A DNA stretch of 13,711 nucleotides, taken from positions 1 to 13,711 of the forward strand of contig SCUQ01000106.1 of NCBI GenBank assembly GCA_004297635.1, given 5' to 3'. The notes beneath the pieces were generated by a model. It made no database searches and was not told the DNA's origin. It worked only from the letters and a program-made list of their open reading frames with translations. This document shows, in pieces, positions 7,896 to 13,711 of this stretch. Source of the DNA: Rhizorhabdus sp. GTDB lineage: Bacteria; Pseudomonadota; Alphaproteobacteria; Sphingomonadales; Sphingomonadaceae. How positions within the stretch are numbered: the stretch's first letter is position 1; every line of letters starts with the position of its first letter. Both the position numbers and the translations under genes were made by a program.

Positions 7896-7923
7896 GGTAT
7901 AGTCGGTGACGGGCGCGGAGCAA
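7896..7923 (-). promoter_or_regulatory. Promoter candidate for pdeM giving a leaderless transcript
   Basis: Reading on the minus strand, TTGCTC (7918-7923) and TATACC (7896-7901) lie 16 bases apart, each with four of six consensus bases. The -10 box ends six bases before the pdeM ATG, so the transcript would start at or next to the A of the start codon. The absence of any purine-rich ribosome binding site agrees with leaderless translation. Confidence 0.4.
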
Positions 7924-7943
7924 GAGCCACTTCACGCATGCCG

Positions 7944-7968
7944 GCCGAAATGGCCAGCCGAATGGCAA
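7944..7968. repeat. Imperfect tandem 13/12-base repeat in the pdeM/permease gap
   Basis: GCCGAAATGGCCA (7944-7956) is followed at once by GCCGAATGGCAA (7957-7968). The first copy also contains GGCC-N5-GGCC. It lies in the 122-base gap between pdeM and the divergent permease gene, upstream of both. It might be a regulatory site or chance; I see no good promoter for the permease here. Confidence 0.35.
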
Positions 7969-8011
7969 GCCAACCCTTCCCTCCGCCGCCCGAAATGACT
8001 AGCCCTTAGCC

Positions 8012-8926
8012 ATGGATCTTTACCTGCCCATTGCCGGCCTGTCGGTGAACATCCTGGTGATCATCGGCCTGGGCGGACTGGTCGGGGTGCTGTCGGGCAT
8101 GTTCGGCGTCGGCGGCGGCTTCCTGACGACGCCGCTGATGATCTTCTACGGCATTCCCCCGGCGGTCGCGGTCGCATCCTCGGCGCCGCAGATAACCGGC
8201 GCCAGCGTATCGGGGGTGCTCGCGCATGGCGGCCGCGACGGGGTCGACTATCATATGGGCGCGGTGCTGGTCGCCGGCGGCGCGGTCGGCTCGCTGATCG
8301 GCGGCTTCCTGTTTCGCCTGCTCCAGGATGTCGGCCAGATCGATACGGTCGTCACCGTCATGTACGTGGTGATGCTGGGTGGCATCGGCATCGTCATGGC
8401 GCGGGACGCGATCGGGGCGCTGATGACCCAGTGGCGCGGCGAACCGCCGCGATCCAGCTCCAGACGCCACCATCCGCTGATCGCGGTGCTGCCCTTCCGC
8501 TGGCGTTTCTACCGGTCGGGCCTGTACATATCGCCGCTGGCGCCGCTGCTGCTGGGCTTCGCGACCGGCGTGATGACGGTGCTGATGGGGGTTGGCGGCG
8601 GCTTCATCCTGGTGCCGGCGATGATTTACATCCTGGGCATGTCGGCCCGGGTGGTGGTGGGCACCTCGCTCTTCCAGATCCTCTTCGTCACCGCCGCGAC
8701 GACGCTGGTCCACGCGATGACGACGCAGAAGGTCGATCTTGTCCTCACCGGCCTGCTGCTGATCGGCAGCGTCACCGGAGCCCAGTTCGGCGCGCGCTTC
8801 GCGATGAAGATCAAGCCCGAATATCTGCGCCTGATCCTGGCCTTCATCGTTCTGGTCGTCGCGATCCGCATGCTGCTGGGGCTCACTTGGCGTCCGCCCG
8901 AGATCTTCACGGTGCAGCCGCTGTGA
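8012..8926 (+). CDS. TSUP-family permease (TauE/SafE type)
   Basis: A 304-residue inner-membrane protein of the TSUP family, whose members move sulfite, sulfonates or other small organosulfur anions. About eight hydrophobic segments are visible, in two related halves: each holds a glycine-rich motif, GMFGVGGGFLTTPLM (residues 30-44) and VLMGVGGGFILVPAM (around 190-204). The halves are joined by a charged cytoplasmic loop around residues 140-160 (RGEPPRSSSRRHH). The ATG at 8012 is the first after an in-frame TAG at 8000-8002 and lacks a good ribosome binding site. Its stop overlaps the GTG start of the next gene in GTGA, so the two are translated together. The substrate cannot be told from the sequence; sulfite or a sulfonate is an inference. 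Confidence 0.93.
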   Translation: MDLYLPIAGLSVNILVIIGLGGLVGVLSGMFGVGGGFLTTPLMIFYGIPPAVAVASSAPQITGASVSGVLAHGGRDGVDYHMGAVLVAGGAVGSLIGGFLFRLLQDVGQIDTVVTVMYVVMLGGIGIVMARDAIGALMTQWRGEPPRSSSRRHHPLIAVLPFRWRFYRSGLYISPLAPLLLGFATGVMTVLMGVGGGFILVPAMIYILGMSARVVVGTSLFQILFVTAATTLVHAMTTQKVDLVLTGLLLIGSVTGAQFGARFAMKIKPEYLRLILAFIVLVVAIRMLLGLTWRPPEIFTVQPL

Positions 8927-9681
8927 GGAAGCTCCTGCTTTTCCTGCTCGCACCGCTCCTCGTCTCGGCGGAAAGCCCCCGGCTGGTCCCCGACGTATCG
9001 CAGCGCAAGATCGAGATCATCTACAGCTTCACCGGCGCCGAGCTGCTGCTGTTCGGCGCGATCCTGTATCCAGGGGGCCGCGCGCCAAGCGACGGCGCAC
9101 AGATCGCCGTGGTGGTGAAGGGCCCTGCCGAACCGGTGCTGATTCGCGAGAAGCGCAAGATCGCGGGAATGTGGATCAACACCGACAGCGCCGATTTCCG
9201 ATCGGTGCCCAGCTTCTATGCGCTCGCCTCTTCCAAGCCGATCGCCAGCATCGTCGATCCGCGCACCGCGGTGATCTATGAACTGGGCATCGACAATCTC
9301 CAGCTCTCTCCCGCCAGTGGCGGAGACCCAGCCGAAGACCAGCGCTTCGAAACGGGGCTGATCGATCTGAAACGCCGTGGCGGTTATTATTCCGAAACCG
9401 ACCGCGGGGTCGAGATCAGCGAGGGCGTCCTGTACCGCGCCCGCATCGCTATTCCGGCGCGCGTGCCCGTGGGCAGCTACACCGCCGAGACCTTCCTGAT
9501 CGAGAAGGGCCGGGTGATCGCCGCAGCCACCCGACAGATCGAAATCCATAAATCCGGCATGGAGGCGTTCGTCGCGCGCGCCGCCGAACGGCACAGCTTC
9601 ATTTACGGGCTGACGGCGGTCCTGCTGTCGCTCGTTCTGGGCTGGGCTGCGAGCGCGGCTTTCCGACGTCTCCGGGAATAG
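8923..9681 (+). CDS. TIGR02186-family membrane-anchored periplasmic protein
   Basis: A 252-residue protein of an uncharacterised family commonly encoded right after a TSUP permease in alphaproteobacteria. Residues 1-16 (RKLLLFLLAPLLVSA) form a signal peptide, the middle is a periplasmic beta-rich domain containing FTGAELLLFGAI, WINTDS and SFYALASSKP, and residues about 226-246 (IYGLTAVLLSLVLGWAAS) form a C-terminal membrane anchor followed by a short basic tail. I chose the GTG at 8923 because it gives a clean signal peptide and overlaps the permease stop in GTGA; there is no independent ribosome binding site. Strict coupling suggests the protein is a subunit or periplasmic partner of the permease. 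No enzymatic motif is evident. Confidence 0.88.
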   Translation: MRKLLLFLLAPLLVSAESPRLVPDVSQRKIEIIYSFTGAELLLFGAILYPGGRAPSDGAQIAVVVKGPAEPVLIREKRKIAGMWINTDSADFRSVPSFYALASSKPIASIVDPRTAVIYELGIDNLQLSPASGGDPAEDQRFETGLIDLKRRGGYYSETDRGVEISEGVLYRARIAIPARVPVGSYTAETFLIEKGRVIAAATRQIEIHKSGMEAFVARAAERHSFIYGLTAVLLSLVLGWAASAAFRRLRE

Positions 9682-9772
9682 GCGCCCCTCGAACATCGGC
9701 GCCCGGCACCTTATCGCGCTACGCAAGATCGACGACTTGATTGCGCCCGCCGCAAGGGACAGATTCACAGGC

Positions 9773-10828
9773 GTGAACAGCCCCCTCGCCCTTCCCACGT
9801 CTGACGCGCCGCTGATGACGATCGGCTCCGTCCGACCGCTGCTGGGCGTGATGGGGGCATCGGGCCTGGTTCCCGGCCATGTGCTGCGGCGAGCCGGGCT
9901 GCCATCGGACCTGTTCGATCGGGCGGACGATGCACCGCTGCGCCTGTCGGACTATTTCCGGATATGCGAGCAGATGGCGCTGCAGGGCGGCGACGAGAGC
10001 TGCCACGTCTCGCTGCGCCCATTGATGGTCGGCACGTCGGAACTGGTCCAGGCGCGGCTGCGCGGCTGCGCGACCATGGCCGAGGTGATGGAGATATTGG
10101 CCAACAGCTACAACATCATCCACGGCCATCGCTACAATCAGGTGCAGCGGCGGGGCGGACTGATCAGCTATGCGATCGACGACGCCGATTTCCCCTATGC
10201 GTTCGACCCCGGCGATGCCTTCGTGCTGCTCTCGCTCGAATGCCTGCTAGTCTATGTTCATGTCCTGCTGCTGTCGCTGGCACCGGCCGGGGAACCGATC
10301 CCGCTCCGGGCGATCCGCACGCGGGGGCCGGGCACGAGCCGCGGCCATCTCGCCTTCCTGGGCGCACCGATCCGCGCCTCGGCCGGTCTGTTCGGGCTCG
10401 ATTATGAGGCCGCCCTGGCAACGATGGGCGTCGCCGCGGCACAAAGCCCGGTCCTCAGCGCGCGGACGATCTATGGCGGCGTCGCGGACATGCTCGACCG
10501 GCTCGGGCCGATCGCGCCGACCGGCCCCGACCTGATCGGACGGGTCGAACGCGAACTGGCCGGAGGGCGCCACGATCAGGCCGAGGTCGCGTCCGCACTG
10601 GGGATGAGCGTCGCCTCCTTGCGCCGTCGGCTGGGTGATGCGGGGCTCCCGTTCCGCGATGTGCGGGCGCGCTATCTCAACAGCGTCGCCCAGGCGGCGC
10701 TGGAAGATGGCAACAGCATCGCCGACATCGCGGAAAGCCTTGGCTTTTCGGATGGGCGAAGCTTCGCCCGCGCCTTCCGGCAATGGAACGGGGTCGCGCC
10801 AGGGGACTATCGCCGCACGCATTCCTGA
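9773..10828 (+). CDS. AraC-family transcriptional regulator
   Basis: About 351 residues. The N-terminal two thirds resemble the effector domain found in OruR/ArgR-like AraC proteins (VRPLLGVMGASGLVPGHVLRRAGLP, then SDYFRICEQMALQGGDESCHVSLRPL and GHRYNQVQRRGG). The last 100 residues are the DNA-binding domain with two helix-turn-helix units: EVASALGMSVASLRRRLGDAG and the signature IADIAESLGFSDGRSFARAFRQWNGVAPGDYRR. The start is uncertain: GTG at 9773 has AGG five bases upstream, TTG at 9737 would add 12 residues, and ATG at 9815 would remove 14. It lies 117 bases before a co-oriented exported hydrolase and a TonB-dependent receptor, so it is the likely activator of that pair. The ligand is unknown. 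Confidence 0.88.
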   Translation: MNSPLALPTSDAPLMTIGSVRPLLGVMGASGLVPGHVLRRAGLPSDLFDRADDAPLRLSDYFRICEQMALQGGDESCHVSLRPLMVGTSELVQARLRGCATMAEVMEILANSYNIIHGHRYNQVQRRGGLISYAIDDADFPYAFDPGDAFVLLSLECLLVYVHVLLLSLAPAGEPIPLRAIRTRGPGTSRGHLAFLGAPIRASAGLFGLDYEAALATMGVAAAQSPVLSARTIYGGVADMLDRLGPIAPTGPDLIGRVERELAGGRHDQAEVASALGMSVASLRRRLGDAGLPFRDVRARYLNSVAQAALEDGNSIADIAESLGFSDGRSFARAFRQWNGVAPGDYRRTHS

Positions 10829-10866
10829 GCGAATTTGTCCCATTCAAACTGATCCGAAGCGTCATC

Positions 10867-10878
10867 GACAGCGCTGTC
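10867..10878. promoter_or_regulatory. 12-base perfect palindrome upstream of the hydrolase gene
   Basis: GACAGCGCTGTC is an uninterrupted palindrome in the 117-base gap between the AraC gene and the hydrolase gene. It could be an operator for a dimeric regulator. AraC proteins usually bind direct repeats, so it need not belong to the neighbouring regulator. I see no strong promoter boxes in the gap. Confidence 0.35.
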
Positions 10879-10902
10879 AGTCCGCCTATCCTTAATTGTG
10901 AA

Positions 10903-10925
10903 AAGGCCGCACTGAAGCCGGCCTT
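10903..10925 (+). other. Hairpin in the leader of the hydrolase-receptor operon
   Basis: AAGGCCG (10903-10909) and CGGCCTT (10919-10925) form a perfect seven-pair stem with a nine-base loop. The hairpin ends 20 bases before the hydrolase ATG, just ahead of the AGGA ribosome binding site at 10935-10938. It has no T-run, so it is more likely a leader or mRNA-stability structure than a terminator of the AraC gene. Confidence 0.4.
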
Positions 10926-10945
10926 CACGGGAGCAGGAACGCCTG

Positions 10946-11860
10946 ATGGTGCGCCATCGTCTGATCGCCTTATCGATGTTGGCCGCGGCGCTGCCGGCTA
11001 TCCCCGTGGCGCTGTCCGCCGCGCGCCCCGCCGTCGCAAGCCTCCCCTCCGCCGAGGCGGACCGGTTCGTCACGATCGAGGGTGCCCGCATCCGCGTGCG
11101 CGACGAGGGGCCGCGCAACGCCCCGCCGGTCCTGCTGATCCACGGCTACACCTTCAGCCTCGAAAGCTGGGACGCCTGGGCCGCCGATCTCGCGCGCGAC
11201 CATCGGGTCATCCGGTTCGATCTGGCCGGTCATGGCCTCAGCGGTCCCATGCCGCGCGGCGACTATGGCACCGCCGCCCGCGTCCGGCAGCTCGGCAAGC
11301 TGATGGACAAGCTGGGCCTCGCCCGCGCCACCATCGCCGGCAACAGCTTTGGCGGGCTGGTCGCGTGGAACTTCGCCGCCCGCTATCCTCGGCGGATCGA
11401 CCGGCTGATCCTGGTCGACAGCGCCGCCTTCTCGATCAATGGCGTCACCGAGAAGCCGGTGGCGGTACCGCCGGCGATGCGGACCTATCTGCTCGATCCG
11501 CAGCCGGCCGCGGTCGCCTGGTCGGCCGGCACCATCTTCGCCCATCCCCAGCGGCTGACCCCGGCCCGGCTCGATCAGATGCGCGCGATGATAGCCCGCA
11601 ACGGCCCGGCGCTGGTGGCCCATCTCGAACAGTTCACCCTGCCCGACCCGCTACCCAGCCTGGCGCGTATCAAAGCCCCGACGCTGATCCTGTGGGGGCG
11701 TGCCGACAAGGTCGTCCCCGTGGCGCAGGCCGAGCAGCTCGCCGCTGCGATCCCGGGGTCCAAACTCATCATCTACGACGATGTCGGCCATGCCCCGCAG
11801 GAGGAAGCCGCCGCCGCCAGCCTCACCGACGTCCGTGAATTTCTGAACCAAAGCAAATGA
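10946..11860 (+). CDS. Exported alpha/beta-fold hydrolase
   Basis: A 304-residue alpha/beta hydrolase with a signal peptide at residues 1-32 (RLIALSMLAAALPAIPVALS, then ARPAVAS), so it should act in the periplasm or be secreted. The catalytic triad is visible: nucleophile Ser134 in AGNSFGGLVAWN, Asp254 in LWGRADKVVP and His282 in DDVGHAPQEE. The oxyanion loop is LLIHGYTFSLESW (residues 63-75), and FDLAGHGLSG follows. The cap lies between about residues 165 and 230. Such proteins split esters, lactones or similar bonds; the substrate is not readable. The ATG at 10946 has AGGA eight bases upstream. It ends 14 bases before a TonB-dependent receptor gene, so the pair is almost certainly one operon. 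Confidence 0.92.
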   Translation: MVRHRLIALSMLAAALPAIPVALSAARPAVASLPSAEADRFVTIEGARIRVRDEGPRNAPPVLLIHGYTFSLESWDAWAADLARDHRVIRFDLAGHGLSGPMPRGDYGTAARVRQLGKLMDKLGLARATIAGNSFGGLVAWNFAARYPRRIDRLILVDSAAFSINGVTEKPVAVPPAMRTYLLDPQPAAVAWSAGTIFAHPQRLTPARLDQMRAMIARNGPALVAHLEQFTLPDPLPSLARIKAPTLILWGRADKVVPVAQAEQLAAAIPGSKLIIYDDVGHAPQEEAAAASLTDVREFLNQSK

Positions 11861-11874
11861 ACAGGGAGACTATC

Positions 11875-13711
11875 ATGATCGCGAAGACCAAGGCCCTGCG
11901 GCTCCTCGCCGCCGCCACCGCGCTTACCGCCTTCGCCACGCCGCAAGCCGGCTTCAGCCAGGAAAGCTCGGCGGCCACCGCCGATAGCGGCGAAGACACC
12001 GGCGAGATCGTCGTCACCGCGCGGCGGCGCGAGGAAAGCCTTGTCGACGTGCCGATCTCGGTTTCCGCGATCAGCGGCGACCAGCTCTTCCGCCAAGGCG
12101 CGGTCGACATCACCAGCCTGCAGGACAAGACCCCCAACATGACCCTGCAGGTCGCGCGTGGATCGAACAGCACGCTGATCGCCTTCATCCGCGGCATCGG
12201 CCAGCAGGACCCGGTGTGGGGCTTCGAACCGGGCGTCGGCCTCTATGTCGACGACGTCTATGTCGCCCGGCCGCAGGGCGCGGTGCTCGACATCTTCGAC
12301 ATCGATCGGGTCGAGGTGCTGCGCGGCCCGCAGGGTACGCTCTACGGCCGCAACACGATCGGCGGCGCGATCAAATATGTCACACGTCGCCTGGGCCATG
12401 AGTTCGAGGCGAAGCTGCGCGGCTCCTATGGCAGCTACAACCAGCGCGACTTCGTCGGATCGGTGACGGTCCCGCTGGGCGAGACATTCTCGGTCGGCGG
12501 CGCGCTCGCCTATTACAAGCGCGACGGCTACGGCAAGAACCGCTTCACCGGGGCCGAGCACTACAACAAGGATGTGCTGGCGGGCCGCCTGTCGGCCGAG
12601 TTCACGCCGAACGACCAGCTGTCGATTCGGATCGCGGCGGACTATACCCGCGACGATTCCAATCCGCGCCACGGCTATCGCCTGCTGCCGAACGGCACGG
12701 CGGCCGACTTCCTGCCGCCGGGCGACGTCTATGATACCCGTTCGGGCATCGGCGACGACAACAAGGTCGTGACCAAGGGCGTGTCGGGCACGATCGAATA
12801 TGCGCTCAACGATACGCTGACGCTCAAGTCGATCACCGCCTATCGCAAGGGCCATACCGATACCGTCATCGACTTCGACGGTACGCCGGGGCCGGTGCTC
12901 GACATCCCGTCCTTCTACAAGGACCATCAGCTTACCCAGGAAGTCCAGGCCCTGCTCGACACCGAGATGGTCCAGGGCGTGTTCGGCCTCTATTATCTCG
13001 ACAGTTCGGCCTCCGGCGCGTTCGATACGGTGATCGGCAACGCCAATCTGACCACGCTCACCTCCGGCGACGTCGATACCAAATCCTATGCCGCCTTCGC
13101 CGACGTCTCGGTGAAGCTCAGCGAGCAATTCTCGGTCTCGGTCGGCGGCCGCTACACCAGCGACAAGCGTGAGGGCACGGTGTTCCGCGCCGATTATCTG
13201 GGTCTGCGCTCGCCACTGTTCGGCCGTCCCACCGCGGTTCCGTTCCGCATCCGCACCGATTACACCAACAGCCGTACCGACAAGAAGTTCACCCCGCGTT
13301 TCTCGGCCAGCTTCAAACCGAACGAGGATGTGAACCTCTACGCCAGCTGGTCGCGCGGCTATAAATCGGGCGGGTTCGATCCGCGCGGCGACGCCATCTT
13401 CACGCCCGGTACCGTCAACGGCTACAAGCCCGAGACCGTCACCGCCTATGAGGCCGGCATGAAGGGCGCCTTCCTCGACCGCACCCTGTTCCTGAACGTC
13501 GCGGGCTTCTATTCGCGCTATCGCGACCAGCAGGTGACGACCCAGTTCCTGTCAGGCACCACCGTGGTTTCGTCGGTCGACAATGTCGGCAGGTCGCGCA
13601 TCTATGGCTGGGAAATGGAGGCTCGGGTCGTTCCCGATCGCAATTTCCAGGTGCAGGCATCGATCGGCTACACCAACGCCAAGTTCCAGCAGTTCCTGAC
13701 GCTGGACCCGG
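11875..13711 (+). CDS. TonB-dependent outer-membrane receptor, C-terminus cut by window edge
   Basis: The first 612 residues of an outer-membrane active-transport receptor driven by TonB. Residues 1-29 form a signal peptide (RLLAAATALTAFATPQAGFSQ). A TonB-box-like stretch EIVVTARRREE follows at 44-54, and the plug domain runs to about residue 172 with VPISVSAISGDQL, AFIRGIGQ, VGLYVDDVYVARP, RVEVLRGPQGTLYGRNTIGGAI and KYVTRR. From about 176 on, alternating polar and aromatic beta strands make the barrel (LRGSYGSYNQRDF, ASWSRGYKSGGF, YEAGMKGAFLDR); the last strands are beyond the edge. AGGGAGA five bases before the ATG is a strong ribosome binding site. It is the common sphingomonad receptor type, often used for plant or aromatic compounds or siderophores. 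Its substrate may be what the upstream hydrolase acts on (inference). Confidence 0.95.
   Translation, partial: MIAKTKALRLLAAATALTAFATPQAGFSQESSAATADSGEDTGEIVVTARRREESLVDVPISVSAISGDQLFRQGAVDITSLQDKTPNMTLQVARGSNSTLIAFIRGIGQQDPVWGFEPGVGLYVDDVYVARPQGAVLDIFDIDRVEVLRGPQGTLYGRNTIGGAIKYVTRRLGHEFEAKLRGSYGSYNQRDFVGSVTVPLGETFSVGGALAYYKRDGYGKNRFTGAEHYNKDVLAGRLSAEFTPNDQLSIRIAADYTRDDSNPRHGYRLLPNGTAADFLPPGDVYDTRSGIGDDNKVVTKGVSGTIEYALNDTLTLKSITAYRKGHTDTVIDFDGTPGPVLDIPSFYKDHQLTQEVQALLDTEMVQGVFGLYYLDSSASGAFDTVIGNANLTTLTSGDVDTKSYAAFADVSVKLSEQFSVSVGGRYTSDKREGTVFRADYLGLRSPLFGRPTAVPFRIRTDYTNSRTDKKFTPRFSASFKPNEDVNLYASWSRGYKSGGFDPRGDAIFTPGTVNGYKPETVTAYEAGMKGAFLDRTLFLNVAGFYSRYRDQQVTTQFLSGTTVVSSVDNVGRSRIYGWEMEARVVPDRNFQVQASIGYTNAKFQQFLTLDP

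Noticed and set aside
11773..13128. A 451-codon open frame on the minus strand
   Set aside because: It is antisense to the hydrolase end and the TonB receptor, whose plug motifs and ribosome binding site are clear.

Overview
The window is GC-rich chromosomal DNA from an alphaproteobacterium, most likely a sphingomonad (Sphingomonas/Sphingobium group). This is inferred from three things: the gene order rpmF-plsX-fabH-ihfA-merR, protein wording typical of that group (IHF alpha, PdeM, TSUP plus TIGR02186), and a TonB-dependent receptor with an N-terminal GEIVVTARRREE stretch. I recognise sixteen protein genes. The first (MerR) and last (TonB receptor) are cut by the window edges. I see no tRNA, rRNA, insertion sequence, phage gene or CRISPR array.

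Positions 1-3016, all on the minus strand, form one tightly packed housekeeping operon. Ribosomal protein L32 (rpmF) comes first, then PlsX and FabH (start of phospholipid and fatty acid synthesis; their genes overlap in ATGA), then IHF alpha and a MerR-family regulator. The operon ties ribosome production, membrane lipid synthesis and nucleoid architecture together. A TTGCAA-N16-TATAGG promoter candidate lies before rpmF.

Positions 3180-7889 hold single genes in mixed orientation. A MAPEG-family membrane protein (+) converges on a glyoxalase-II-like metallo-hydrolase (-), with the two stop codons overlapping in CTAG. A short class IV aminotransferase (aminodeoxychorismate lyase-like, +) and a class I aspartate aminotransferase with a good promoter (+) follow. 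Next is an exported methionine sulfoxide reductase A (+) that has a TTG start and only one cysteine. It converges stop-to-stop (TGATCA) on the PdeM metallophosphoesterase (-).

Positions 8012-9681 (+) encode a TSUP/TauE-type permease and an exported, membrane-anchored TIGR02186 protein. The two are translationally coupled through GTGA and probably form one uncharacterised transport unit.

Positions 9773-13711 (+) look like a nutrient acquisition module: an AraC-type regulator, an exported alpha/beta hydrolase with a complete Ser-Asp-His triad, and a TonB-dependent outer-membrane receptor starting 14 bases after the hydrolase. The plausible logic is uptake of a substrate through the receptor with hydrolysis in the periplasm, controlled by the AraC protein. 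The substrate cannot be read from the sequence.

The best candidates for something new are the TSUP/TIGR02186 pair and the AraC/hydrolase/receptor module. Smaller points of interest are the regulatory and catalytic oddities of msrA, and a pdeM promoter placed so that its mRNA may be leaderless. Nothing in the window is clearly a wholly novel system.
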